From: Chloroflexota bacterium
GTDB lineage: Bacteria > Chloroflexota > Limnocylindria > Limnocylindrales > CSP1-4
Direction: 5' to 3'
DNA length: 35,130 bases
Assembly: GCA_005882635.1 (NCBI GenBank)
Contig: VBFG01000011.1
Span: 1 to 35,130, forward strand
The position numbers and the translations under genes are program-made. This document shows positions 1 through 9,063 of the stretch, one piece after another. Position 1 is the stretch's first letter, and each line of letters starts with the position of its first letter. The notes under the pieces were generated by a model. It saw only the letters and a program-made list of their open reading frames with translations, was not told the DNA's origin and ran no database searches.

Positions 1-1448
<1,448 letters not shown>

Positions 1449-1466
1449 TCCGAAGGGTCGGCGCTC

Positions 1467-1472
1467 AGGATA
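1467..1472 (-). promoter_or_regulatory. Candidate -10 box of the pyr operon
   Basis: TATCCT on the minus strand, about 60 bases before the pyrR ATG, between the stop of the upstream RlpA-like gene and the two hairpins. Transcription from here would place both PyrR-like loops in the leader RNA. No good -35 hexamer is visible. Confidence 0.45.
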
Positions 1473-1481
1473 CCCGACGGG

Positions 1482-2045
1482 TCAGTACACCGAGACCGTC
1501 ACCCAGGTCGTGCCCGCGTACCACGGGCAGCCGCAGACCGTGAAGAAGTCGGGCGTGTCGAGGTCGATGATGCGGTTCTTGCTCGGGTCGTAGATCGGGC
1601 CGTAGTCGGTGATGATCCGCTCGAGGCAGCCACCGGCCCCGCACACGATGATCGTCGTGCCCCGCGGCAGCCGCATGGCGGTCGTGCCATTCGCGTAGAA
1701 CGTCCCGTAGCCGGTCAGCTTGTAGCGCGGTGGCTTGAGCGCCGAGCCGCTGTAGGAGGCGGGCAGCGACACCCGGGGCCGGCCGATCCGCGGAGCCGGC
1801 GGCGCGCTGCCGGCCTCGATGAACGTCGTCTCGGCGTCGATGGTGCCAGCCGACGCGTACCCGGAATCGAGAGGAGCCGCCGCGAGCTCGGCCGCCGCGA
1901 ACGCCGGGACCTGGATCGACTGGAACGCGGACGGGTCGACGGCGGAGGCGGGCGTTGGCCCGGCCGACCCGGCGATTCCCGGCAGCGCTCCCAGGGCGAG
2001 GGCGGCGGTGAGCGCCGCGCCCGCGACCATCCTGGAGGGTCGCAC
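1482..2045 (-). CDS. Secreted protein with RlpA-like double-psi beta-barrel domain
   Basis: 187 residues. A signal peptide (MRPSRMVAGAALTAALALG, cleavage probably after ASA near residue 35) is followed by a low-complexity linker and a C-terminal domain (about residues 108-187) whose spacing resembles RlpA/3D-type double-psi beta-barrels: GYGTFYANGT, RLPRGTTIIV, then RIIDLDTPDFF with an Asp-rich turn. Such domains act on or bind cell-wall glycan. Four cysteines in the domain (CGAGGC and CGC) could form disulfides outside the cell. The GTG start has no Shine-Dalgarno sequence; a TATCGT box ends nine bases upstream. It lies downstream of the sigma/anti-sigma pair on the same strand and may belong to that regulon. 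The substrate is unknown. Confidence 0.7.
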   Translation of the reverse strand: MRPSRMVAGAALTAALALGALPGIAGSAGPTPASAVDPSAFQSIQVPAFAAAELAAAPLDSGYASAGTIDAETTFIEAGSAPPAPRIGRPRVSLPASYSGSALKPPRYKLTGYGTFYANGTTAMRLPRGTTIIVCGAGGCLERIITDYGPIYDPSKNRIIDLDTPDFFTVCGCPWYAGTTWVTVSVY

Positions 2046-2054
2046 GATCTCGGC

Positions 2055-2060
2055 ACGATA
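2055..2060 (-). promoter_or_regulatory. Candidate -10 box for the RlpA-like gene
   Basis: TATCGT ending nine bases before the GTG at 2045, with no ribosome site between. This would give a leaderless or nearly leaderless mRNA. The same hexamer precedes lipB and the secreted phosphoesterase gene. Confidence 0.4.
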
Positions 2061-2082
2061 CTCGATCGATGGGCGGACCGGA

Positions 2083-3912
2083 TCAGCGGATGACCAACAC
2101 CTGGTCGGGGACCGTTTCGACGGTGCCGGCGCCCTGATCGGTCCAGGCGAGGACGAGGATCCGGCCGCCCGTGCCGGATCCGTCGGCGGCGGGCTCGGCC
2201 CAGACGAGCTTGCCGTCCGAGATCGAGAACCCTGCTGTTGCCGGCGTCTTGTCGAGGAGCGGCTTCTTCAAGTCGATGCGGCCGTCGAAGGGATCGACTG
2301 CGTACAGGCTCAGGACGCCGAGGTGCGGGTTCTCGGGATCCGCGATCCAGACCGCGAGCTTCCTCCCGGTCGACTCCCAGCGAGCGTCCCAATCATCGAG
2401 CTGACCGGCGGCGATCGTCGTCTCGTGCCGCGCCGCAGACTGGTCGCCGGAGAGCGGCGTCGACGCCGGCTCGTCGGAGGCCGCCGCAGCCGCAGGGCTC
2501 CAGTCGCCGATCACCAGGCGACCGGCCTTCGGGAGGTAGACGGGCGCGTCCGCCTTGAGTCTCAAGGAGCCGGTCCAGTACACCGCGCGCTGACCGCTCG
2601 GGTCGACCGATGGCAGCCACGTCCGGCCCGTCTGCGGGAGGGGGAGCTGCCTGCCGGTAACCGGATCGATGAGGAATGACACCGAAGCCCGGTCCGGCTC
2701 CTGGCCATTCGAGCGTGGCGTCTCGACGACCGAGCTGCCGACGGCCATCGTCTCGTCGACCCATGACCCGAACGACGAGCGATGGTCGCTGGTCACAGCT
2801 CGCGCGGCCGGGTCGCCGACCTTCCAGACGTAGATGTCCGGCCCCGCGGAGCCGTCCGCGGGCCGCGCGGTGAACGCGAACCAGTCGCCGTTCGTTGAAT
2901 ACGCAGCCGACTGACCGACGAGGACGACGTTCTCGGCAATCTCGACCGGGCCGCCCGGCGTGGACGACGGCGTCACGGGGATCGACGGCGGCGGACCGGA
3001 CGACCCCACGGACTCCGTGGGAGCGATCGACGGCGTCGCCGATGACGTCTCGGACGGCGTGGGGCTGGGCTCGCTCGGCGTCGGACTCGCCTCCCCTGAC
3101 GAGGTCGGAGCCGAGGATTCGCTGGGAGGCGGTGACGCATCGGGCGTGGACGACGGCAGTGGGACGACGGAGATCGACGCCGCCTGCGTCTGGTCCGCCT
3201 CGTTCACGACGATCAGCTGCGTTCGGTCGGGGTTTCCGAACACCGTCTGCGGGGTGGTCGTCAACTGGACGCCGGGCTCCTGGGCTGGAGTCGGCGCCGC
3301 GGTATCACACGAATTGGACGCCTTCGGGCACACCGACCGGACGTCGAGTCTCGTCACGCGATAGAGACCGTCCTGGCCCTTCTTGACGTAGTCGACGCGC
3401 TGGGCCACGACGATCGGCGTCGCGCCCGGCACGGCGGACTGCGCCGTCGTCGAACCGGCGCTGCCGGCGGCGGTCGTGACGCCACTCGGGTTGGGCGTCG
3501 CGTGACCGCCGCCGGGGGGAAGCTGGGAGGAGATCAGCGTCCCGACGACGACGGTCACGACGAGCGCCGCGACAAGTGCAGATGAGATGGCGAGCGGCCG
3601 TCGACCGATCCCGCCACCGGACCGCGCCCGATGGTCGCGGAACCGCGACTCGTGTTCGATCGCGGCGGCGGTTCGCGCCCACAGATCGCGCGGTGGCAGC
3701 GGCGCATGGTCCCGACCGGCGCGAAGCTGGAGGCGCTGTGCCTCGTACGCCTCGGCAGCCCGGCGGCAGTCGACGCACTCGGCCAGATGCTCGTCGAGCC
3801 AGCTCGCCTCGCCCGGCTCGAGGACGCCGTCGAGCCGGTCCGACAGAGCCGCGCGCGCCCGCGCATGGCTCGTGGACCAGTCATCCGGGCGACGACGGCG
3901 GCCGAACGTCAT
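2083..3912 (-). CDS. Membrane anti-sigma factor with zinc-finger domain and large extracellular region
   Basis: 609 residues. The cytoplasmic N-terminus carries a putative zinc-binding anti-sigma motif H42-x3-C46-x2-C49 (zf-HC2 type), followed by one membrane segment at about residues 107-128. A Ser/Pro/Thr-rich linker (about 255-320) separates two parts of a long extracellular portion. The outer part has WD40/TolB-like repeats such as NGDWFAFTARPADGSAGPDIYVW and DARWESTGRKLAVWIADP, which suggest a beta-propeller sensor. The ATG overlaps the stop of the ECF sigma gene (ATGA), the standard arrangement for a sigma factor and its membrane-bound inhibitor. The signal sensed outside the cell is unknown. 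Confidence 0.8.
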   Translation of the reverse strand: MTFGRRRRPDDWSTSHARARAALSDRLDGVLEPGEASWLDEHLAECVDCRRAAEAYEAQRLQLRAGRDHAPLPPRDLWARTAAAIEHESRFRDHRARSGGGIGRRPLAISSALVAALVVTVVVGTLISSQLPPGGGHATPNPSGVTTAAGSAGSTTAQSAVPGATPIVVAQRVDYVKKGQDGLYRVTRLDVRSVCPKASNSCDTAAPTPAQEPGVQLTTTPQTVFGNPDRTQLIVVNEADQTQAASISVVPLPSSTPDASPPPSESSAPTSSGEASPTPSEPSPTPSETSSATPSIAPTESVGSSGPPPSIPVTPSSTPGGPVEIAENVVLVGQSAAYSTNGDWFAFTARPADGSAGPDIYVWKVGDPAARAVTSDHRSSFGSWVDETMAVGSSVVETPRSNGQEPDRASVSFLIDPVTGRQLPLPQTGRTWLPSVDPSGQRAVYWTGSLRLKADAPVYLPKAGRLVIGDWSPAAAAASDEPASTPLSGDQSAARHETTIAAGQLDDWDARWESTGRKLAVWIADPENPHLGVLSLYAVDPFDGRIDLKKPLLDKTPATAGFSISDGKLVWAEPAADGSGTGGRILVLAWTDQGAGTVETVPDQVLVIR

Positions 3913-4556
3913 GGCGCGCCTCGCGAGGGCCGGTTCGCGGCGGCGCGGGCGTCGGCCTCGGAATCGGCGAGGGCCTCGGCGTCGCGTTCCGCGGCGAGGG
4001 CCTGGCGGAGGCTCTCCCGTGCGCGAGTGAGGAGGGCGCGAGCGGCAACGTGGCTGACACCGAGGGCAGCGGCCAGCTCGAGACCGGTCAGGTCGTGGAG
4101 CTCAGCGAGGAGGAGAGCGGCGCGCTGTCGTTCGGGGATCCGGGCGAGCGCCCGCTGCATGTCGGCGGAGAGGTGAGCATCCATCACGAGCCGCTCGGCC
4201 GACGGGACGGCGCCGCGGCTCTCGCCGGTCCAGGGCAGGAACCGGACGATCTTCTGGCGGCGAATGTGGTCGAGGGCGACGCGGTGGGCGATCTGGTACA
4301 GCCAGGCCCGCGCGTTCTCCGGCTTCTCGAGCGTGTCGTAGTTGCGGTAGGCCTTCACAAACGCGTCCTGAGTCAGGTCCGCGGCGAGCTCCGGATCGCG
4401 CAGCATCCGGATCAGGTAGGCGTAGATCTCGCCGTGATGGGCGGCGAACAGCTCCTCGACGAAGCCTGCGGCGGCGTCCCGCTCCCACGCGCCGCTCACG
4501 GTCGCCCTCCCACCGAACCCCCGAAGGCGGATTCGGTTGTCGAGCGCGGCGACCAT
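3909..4556 (-). CDS. ECF-family RNA polymerase sigma factor
   Basis: 215 residues from the ATG at 4556, chosen because GGGAG lies at the right distance upstream; the open frame extends further but that part is Arg/Pro/Ser-rich and unlike sigma factors. The sigma-2 region (about residues 32-100) includes ELAADLTQDAFVKAYRNYD and ARAWLYQIAHRVALDHIRR. The sigma-4 helix-turn-helix (about 140-190) includes IPERQRAALLLAELHDLTG and ALGVSHVAARALLTRARE. It directs polymerase to its own promoter set and is presumably held at the membrane by the anti-sigma factor encoded four bases downstream. The C-terminus ends in an Ala/Glu-rich tail. No self-promoter could be recognised with confidence. Confidence 0.9.
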   Translation of the reverse strand: MVAALDNRIRLRGFGGRATVSGAWERDAAAGFVEELFAAHHGEIYAYLIRMLRDPELAADLTQDAFVKAYRNYDTLEKPENARAWLYQIAHRVALDHIRRQKIVRFLPWTGESRGAVPSAERLVMDAHLSADMQRALARIPERQRAALLLAELHDLTGLELAAALGVSHVAARALLTRARESLRQALAAERDAEALADSEADARAAANRPSRGAP

Positions 4557-4677
4557 GAAATCTCCCGCTGAGACAGGGATGGGCGGAGAGCGAGACACGT
4601 TGGGCGGTCGCTCCTGGCCCAAGAGACGCGAGGTCGTCGCACCGTGTGACGCCGCCCCCCGCCCGGCGTGATCGACA

Positions 4678-5685
4678 TCAGCCCGACGCCCCCGCGACGC
4701 TCTCTCGCAGCTCACGCGTGCGGGCGATCAGCTCCTCGACCGCGTCCTCTGGCGACACCGGGTTGACCGGTAGCCCCGTCCCGAGCTCGAGACCGGCGAT
4801 CTCTCGCAGGCGCGGGTGCACCTCCCAGTGCCAGTGGTAGGTCGCATCGACCTGCTCGCGGAGCGGAGCCGTATGGAGGACGAGGTTGTACGGCGGCCCG
4901 TCGAGGGTCACCGCGAGCGCCGAGAGGACCTGCCGGAGCGCCTCGGCGGTCGCCGCGACATCGGGCTCGCCGGCCCGACCGAAGTCCGCCTCGTGACGGC
5001 GCGGAACGATCCACACCTCGAACGGTGAGCGCGAGGCGAACGGGGCGAACGCCACGGTGTCTCCGTCCTGCCAGACCATCCGCTCCGGCCGCGCCGGCTC
5101 ATCTCGGACGAGACGGCACCACGGGCACTCCCCCTCCCGGATCACGTACCGGGCCGCACCGCCGAGCTCCTCGGCGATCCGGTGCGGGACCTGCGGCAGG
5201 TCATAGAGGTCGAGACAGAGATGGTTCGTGCGGGCACCGGCCTGGGCGCCCCAGTTCTGGACCACCTGGAGATGATCCGTGTGAGCCGTTCGTCGGGCAT
5301 CGCGGAGCGCTGCGCGGACGCCCGACAGGAGCGCCACGATCGTCTCGGTCCCGACCGCGTGGAGCGGCCGATGCTCGCCCGGCGGCGCCACGACCGTGCG
5401 CCAGCTGCCGCTGGCTCGCGCGTCTCCGAGGGAAATCTGGGCCACGCTCGACTCGAGCTCGCGCGCCTCCTCGCCGGTCCCGACAACGTGGAACGCGTAG
5501 TCCTTGAGCGTGCGCGTTCGGACACCATCGCCCGCGGGCAGGCGACAGTTCTGGCAGTCGCCGCCGTCGTCAACGGGCTCGGCCGCCCGGGCAAAGCGGT
5601 CGCGGTGGAATGCCCGATCGACGATGGTCGCGACCCACCAGCCGGTCGTCGCGTCCTTGCGCAGCTCGAACAGACCCGCCGCCAC
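4678..5685 (-). CDS. Galactose-1-phosphate uridylyltransferase-like protein with altered active site
   Basis: 335 residues with the GalT fold (HIT superfamily). Visible landmarks are a CxxC at 44/47, the N-x-G-x-x-A-G-A segment at 144-151, a second CxxC at 187/190, the PFEVWIVPRRH segment, and the C-terminal YHWHWEVHPRL followed by the GLELGTGLPVNPVSPEDA block typical of GalT. Where GalT has HPHxQ with the nucleophilic second histidine, this protein has H155-L-C157-L-D159, so the uridylylated histidine is replaced by cysteine and the glutamine by aspartate. True GalT activity is therefore doubtful; another nucleotidyl or phosphoryl transfer, or an unusual variant, is possible. GTG start one base after the lipB stop, so it is co-translated with lipB. 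Confidence 0.75.
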   Translation of the reverse strand: MAAGLFELRKDATTGWWVATIVDRAFHRDRFARAAEPVDDGGDCQNCRLPAGDGVRTRTLKDYAFHVVGTGEEARELESSVAQISLGDARASGSWRTVVAPPGEHRPLHAVGTETIVALLSGVRAALRDARRTAHTDHLQVVQNWGAQAGARTNHLCLDLYDLPQVPHRIAEELGGAARYVIREGECPWCRLVRDEPARPERMVWQDGDTVAFAPFASRSPFEVWIVPRRHEADFGRAGEPDVAATAEALRQVLSALAVTLDGPPYNLVLHTAPLREQVDATYHWHWEVHPRLREIAGLELGTGLPVNPVSPEDAVEELIARTRELRESVAGASG

Positions 5686-5686
5686 C

Positions 5687-6454
5687 TCAGTCAGTCCCGA
5701 GCGTGATCCCGGCCAGCTCGACGCCGATCCTGGTCGCGAACGCCGTGGCGAAGGCGTCCGCGGCGCGACGCACGGCGTCGGTCGACGGCCGCTCCGCGGC
5801 CCGGCCGGCCTCGACCGCGATCGAGGTGGAGAGGACGCCGGGCATGCCGCATGCGTCGATGAGGTCGAAGTCGGACAGGTCAGGATCCACGTTCAGCGCG
5901 ATTCCGTGGTAGCTGACGCCGCGCTCGATGCGGATCCCGAGCGCACCGATCTTCCGTGGCGCCGCTCCGTCGACATCGACCCAGCAGCCCGGCTGACCGT
6001 CGCGCGGCGCCGCTGCCACCCCGAACGCGGCGCAGGTCTCGATCATCGCCGCCTCGAGGGCGCGAACGAGGGGCCGGACCATCAGGCGTCGTCGCGACAG
6101 GGCGACGATCGGGTATGCGACCAGTTGACCGGGGCCGTGGTACGTCACCTCGCCGCCCCGTTCGACGCGGATCAGCTCGATCCCGCGAGCAGCCAGATCT
6201 GATGCCGACGCGAGGACGTGACTCGGGTCCGCCTGGCGGCCCAGGGTGAGGACCCGGTCGTGCTCGAGGAGGAGCAGCTGGTCGGGGATCCGACCGTCGG
6301 CACGCTCGGCCGCCAGACGCTTCTGCAGCGCCCACGCCTCGCGATACGGCCGCCGGCCGAGCCAGGTCGCCACGAGCGGTCCGGTCTCCGGGCCCTCTAT
6401 CGGGGCCCGCTTCCAGGCCTGGGCCGGCTGGTCGATCAGGTGCGGAGCGTCCAC
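5687..6454 (-). CDS. lipB: Lipoyl(octanoyl) transferase LipB
   Basis: Transfers octanoate from octanoyl-ACP to lipoyl domains of 2-oxoacid dehydrogenases and GcvH. At 255 residues it is slightly long because of a roughly 25-residue N-terminal extension. The signature RGGEVTYHGPGQL is at 99-111, the conserved lysine is in KIGALGIR (K168) and the catalytic cysteine in the ACGMPGVLSTS segment (C202). The GTG start has no ribosome site, but a TATCGT box lies six bases upstream, consistent with a leaderless message. The GalT-like gene follows after one base. No lipA is present in this window. Confidence 0.93.
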   Translation of the reverse strand: MDAPHLIDQPAQAWKRAPIEGPETGPLVATWLGRRPYREAWALQKRLAAERADGRIPDQLLLLEHDRVLTLGRQADPSHVLASASDLAARGIELIRVERGGEVTYHGPGQLVAYPIVALSRRRLMVRPLVRALEAAMIETCAAFGVAAAPRDGQPGCWVDVDGAAPRKIGALGIRIERGVSYHGIALNVDPDLSDFDLIDACGMPGVLSTSIAVEAGRAAERPSTDAVRRAADAFATAFATRIGVELAGITLGTD

Positions 6455-6460
6455 GACGGC

Positions 6461-6466
6461 ACGATA
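6461..6466 (-). promoter_or_regulatory. Candidate -10 box for leaderless lipB mRNA
   Basis: TATCGT on the minus strand separated from the lipB GTG by six bases; this puts the expected transcription start at the start codon. No clear -35 hexamer. Confidence 0.5.
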
Positions 6467-6517
6467 TCAGTTGACCGATGTCGCGCCCGTTCGGGCTGGC
6501 CCCACCCTGTCTCGCGG

Positions 6518-7162
6518 CTAGCGAGCGATGACGTCCGCCGCCGTGGTCAGGTCGGCGATCAACGCCGCCAGCATCCGCTCGCGATCCTCCGGCGTGCGGG
6601 CCCGGAGGATGGCCGACGGGTGGAAGGTCGCCAGGAGCTTCGGCCCACCATCCACCGGTGGGAGGACCTCACCCCGTCGCTCGGTGATCCGGAAGTCGCG
6701 GCCGATGATCGCCTGGGCCGCGGTCGCGCCGAGGGCGACGAGGAGGTCCGGTCGGACAATCTCGCGCTCGATGTCGAGCCACGGCCGGCACGCCCGGATC
6801 TCGGCAGCAGTCGGTCGCTCGTGGAGACGTCGCTTGCCGCTCGGGCGCCACTTGAAGTGCTTGACGACGTTGGTGACGAAGACCTTCTCCCGGTCGATGC
6901 CCGCTTCGTCGAGCGCCTTGTCGAGCATGGCACCCGCGGGCCCCACGAACGGCCTCCCGGCCAGGTCCTCGCGATCGCCCGGCTGCTCGCCGACGAGCAT
7001 CAGCGGTGCGTCGTGTCGACCCTCCCCGAACACGGTCTGCGTCGCGCGGGCATAGAGGTCGCAGGCCGTGCAGCCGGCCGCGACGGCGCGAGCCGGCTCG
7101 AGCCCGGCCGCCGATCGGACGAGCGCCGCCGGATGGCCGGCCGGAACGACGATCGTTGCCAC
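6518..7162 (-). CDS. UdgX-type uracil-DNA glycosylase (family 4-like, iron-sulfur)
   Basis: 214 residues. Removes or traps uracil in DNA. The motif GEQPGDREDLAGRPFVGPAG (58-77) and the insertion loop KRRLH (110-114) are the marks of UdgX, which in Mycobacterium smegmatis forms a covalent bond to the abasic site through the histidine of its KRRIH loop (equivalent H114 here). C31 and C34 (CTAC) and C125 (ACRPWL) fit three [4Fe-4S] ligands; the position of the usual fourth cysteine, in the NVVK-C segment of family 4 enzymes, is H102 (VVKHFKW). The C-terminal motif TFHPSAIL is present. GTG start with no ribosome site; a CATCGT box lies six bases upstream. It is transcribed alone, with no imuB or dnaE2 neighbour. 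Confidence 0.85.
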   Translation of the reverse strand: MATIVVPAGHPAALVRSAAGLEPARAVAAGCTACDLYARATQTVFGEGRHDAPLMLVGEQPGDREDLAGRPFVGPAGAMLDKALDEAGIDREKVFVTNVVKHFKWRPSGKRRLHERPTAAEIRACRPWLDIEREIVRPDLLVALGATAAQAIIGRDFRITERRGEVLPPVDGGPKLLATFHPSAILRARTPEDRERMLAALIADLTTAADVIAR

Positions 7163-7168
7163 GAGCTC

Positions 7169-7174
7169 ACGATG
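7169..7174 (-). promoter_or_regulatory. Weak candidate -10 box for the UdgX gene
   Basis: CATCGT, six bases before the GTG, the same spacing as other leaderless starts in this window but with C instead of the first T. A perfect TTGACA (minus strand, 7201-7206) lies upstream but 26 bases away, too far to pair with this box. Confidence 0.25.
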
Positions 7175-7235
7175 ACCCCATCGCCGGTTCTGGCGAGCCC
7201 TGTCAACCGCCGAGGGTCTATCGGTCGTCGGTCAA

Positions 7236-8012
7236 TCAGGCCGGCGGTCTGACGACGTTCGCGCGATCGTTCACGTGGGAGACGTCGATCCGCAGGGTCA
7301 CCGGCGTCGGCGTCCCGTCGACATCCCAGGTCCCCGCGACGTCGAGTGCGACGAGATAGCCGCCGTCGACGGCAAGCCACAGGTCGGCCGAACCGGTCGT
7401 GAGCCCGGCGGCAGCAGCGGCCGCGTCGCTCGACACGACGCGGTAATGGGTGGATGCAATCGAGTTCTTCTTCTCGGGGGCGACCTTCCGGATCGCGGGC
7501 GCGAGGCCCTCGAAGCCGCTCGCCAGGTCGATCGGGGAGAGGGCCGTGAAGGCGGCGTCGAAATCGGCCGCGCCGCCCGGGGTCTTCATCCAGCGTCCGG
7601 TGCCGGCCTTGAGCCAGGCCTCGTCGCCGATCACGATCGCTTGCAGGCGCCCGCCCTCGAGGCCGTCGACGCCGACCATCGTGAACTCGGCCGCGGGGTG
7701 GTCGCCCTGGAGGAGCGTGGACGTCAGCGAGACGGAGCCGTCCGCCGCGGACGATGGAACGAGCCCGGTGCTGACGACGGACACGCGGTAGGAGTCGAGA
7801 TCGGCGAGCGCGTCGGCAGCATCCTGGAAGTCCGGGCCGGAGCCGGACGAATCCGGTCGCAGCGTCGGGACCTCGTCGGGCGGTTCGCTCGGAGGCGCGG
7901 CGATGGGCTCCGGGGTTCGACTGATCCGGCTCGGGTGCGGCGCGACCGGAGGCTCGAGCAGCCCGCAGCCGGCGAGCGTGACGGCCAGGACGCCGGGCAG
8001 GGCGAGCCTCAT
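7236..8012 (-). CDS. LppX/LprG-like lipoprotein
   Basis: 258 residues from the ATG at 8012, chosen because it gives a compact lipoprotein signal peptide (MRLALPGVLAVTLAGC) with lipobox LAGC; an upstream ATG at 8045 would add 11 residues. After a Pro/Ser-rich spacer, the domain from about residue 70 has the pattern of the LppX/LprAFG fold: repeated alternation of strands such as YRVSVVSTGL, AEFTMVGVDG, QAIVIGDEAWLKAGTGRW, THYRVVSSD and ADLWLAVDGGYLVALDVAGTW. These proteins have a hydrophobic cavity and carry lipids at the outer face of the membrane. The substrate is not predictable. A TATCCT box near 8080 on the minus strand may be its promoter. Confidence 0.7.
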   Translation of the reverse strand: MRLALPGVLAVTLAGCGLLEPPVAPHPSRISRTPEPIAAPPSEPPDEVPTLRPDSSGSGPDFQDAADALADLDSYRVSVVSTGLVPSSAADGSVSLTSTLLQGDHPAAEFTMVGVDGLEGGRLQAIVIGDEAWLKAGTGRWMKTPGGAADFDAAFTALSPIDLASGFEGLAPAIRKVAPEKKNSIASTHYRVVSSDAAAAAAGLTTGSADLWLAVDGGYLVALDVAGTWDVDGTPTPVTLRIDVSHVNDRANVVRPPA

Positions 8013-8157
8013 GGGTCTGGCGGCGCGAAGCGACGGACGACCCAACCGGCGAACCTCGGGCGAGCGCGGACGGCGGGAGGATAGCAGCGGGGCGGCTGCG
8101 GAGATGGACGACCAGTCGCCCGGCTGGCGATGAGAGGCCCGCCGGGCGGGCGCAGAG

Positions 8158-8805
8158 TCAGGCCCGGAAGGTGCCGACCAGCGTGACGGACCCGAGCCGC
8201 GTCGCGCCGCGCAGCGCCGCTCGGACCGCCGTTCCGTCGGGATGGTCGGCCAGGTTGAGTGGCGCGGCCAGGGCGGTCAGCGTGAACCGGTAATGATGGG
8301 TGCCTGACGGCGGGCAGGGACCGCCGTAGCCGACCTTCCCGAAGTCGTTCCGGCCCTGCTGCGGCTTGGCGGCGGACGGAGAGACGTTCCGGGGCAGCCC
8401 GCTCGTCGCCGGGTCGATGTCGAGGACCGACCAATGAACCCAGTCCCGGCCGTCAGGATCGTCGACGAACAGGACGAGCGCCTTCGCTCCCGCCGGGACG
8501 CCGGTCCACTCGAGCGCCGGCGACACGTCAGCACCGCGGCAGGTGTACTCGGCGGGGATCGGGGCGTTGTCGGCGAACGCGGGTGAGGTCAGCGTGAGGG
8601 GTCCCTGGCTGGGCATGGTCGACACCTCCGGGCTGGATGCGGGCGATGCTTCGGCCGGGCCCGAGGCGCCCGGCGTCACGGCGCTGGCTGACGGCCCGGC
8701 GGTCACGGATTCGGCCGGGGCGGGCGGCGAGGACGCCGCGCTCTGGCCACAGCCGACCGTCAACGCCAGGAGCGCGACGGCGAGCCATCGGATTGCTGCG
8801 GGCAC
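8158..8805 (-). CDS. PEBP-family lipoprotein (YbhB/YbcL type)
   Basis: 215 residues. The GTG at 8805 is chosen because it starts directly at a lipoprotein signal peptide (AIRWLAVALLALTVGC). An Ala/Ser/Pro-rich linker to residue 60 leads into a complete phosphatidylethanolamine-binding-protein domain: FADNAPIPAEYTCRGADVSP, the ligand-site segment VLFVDDPDGRDWVHWSVLDI, the YGGPCPPSGTHHYRFTLTAL block and a C-terminal GTFRA. Bacterial members are small-molecule binding proteins of mostly unknown role. It is downstream of nothing on its own strand; the LuxR-type gene diverges from it across 258 bases. The ribosome site is weak. Confidence 0.85.
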   Translation of the reverse strand: MPAAIRWLAVALLALTVGCGQSAASSPPAPAESVTAGPSASAVTPGASGPAEASPASSPEVSTMPSQGPLTLTSPAFADNAPIPAEYTCRGADVSPALEWTGVPAGAKALVLFVDDPDGRDWVHWSVLDIDPATSGLPRNVSPSAAKPQQGRNDFGKVGYGGPCPPSGTHHYRFTLTALAAPLNLADHPDGTAVRAALRGATRLGSVTLVGTFRA

Positions 8806-9063
8806 GGCAACAGGATGGCCCGACGCGGGCGAGCCGGCAAACGCCCTTGCGGCAGACGCCGCCCGCGCGACCGGAACGGCGCCCAACAGCCGGACGCCGC
8901 CGATACGCCCGGGCCCCATGATCCGGTCAACTGGAAGCCATCCGGGGGTGTGGAACATGTTCCTCGACGCACCGGGCGCCGGTGACCAACGATCGGGTCG
9001 GTGGAGTTGCGTCGCCAGGCCTTCGGGCGCCGCTGGGTCAATCGCACCTCTTCGGGGGAGGCG
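8806..9063. other. Intergenic region between divergent PEBP and LuxR-type genes
   Basis: The longest non-coding stretch in the window (258 bases). It contains the palindrome at 8952-8963 and the ribosome site of the LuxR-type gene. I see no RNA gene, repeat or clear promoter pair in the rest. Confidence 0.5.
8952..8963. promoter_or_regulatory. Perfect 12-base palindrome, candidate operator
   Basis: GGAACATGTTCC in the middle of the divergent PEBP/LuxR-type intergenic region. It resembles a LexA-type GAAC/GTTC site, but the spacer is two bases rather than the four of Gram-positive SOS boxes. It could also serve the LuxR-type regulator. Confidence 0.35.

Noticed and set aside
7169-7206. TTGACA with CATCGT as a UdgX promoter
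   Set aside because: The 26-base spacing is too long for a normal sigma-70-type promoter; only the weak -10 was kept at low confidence.
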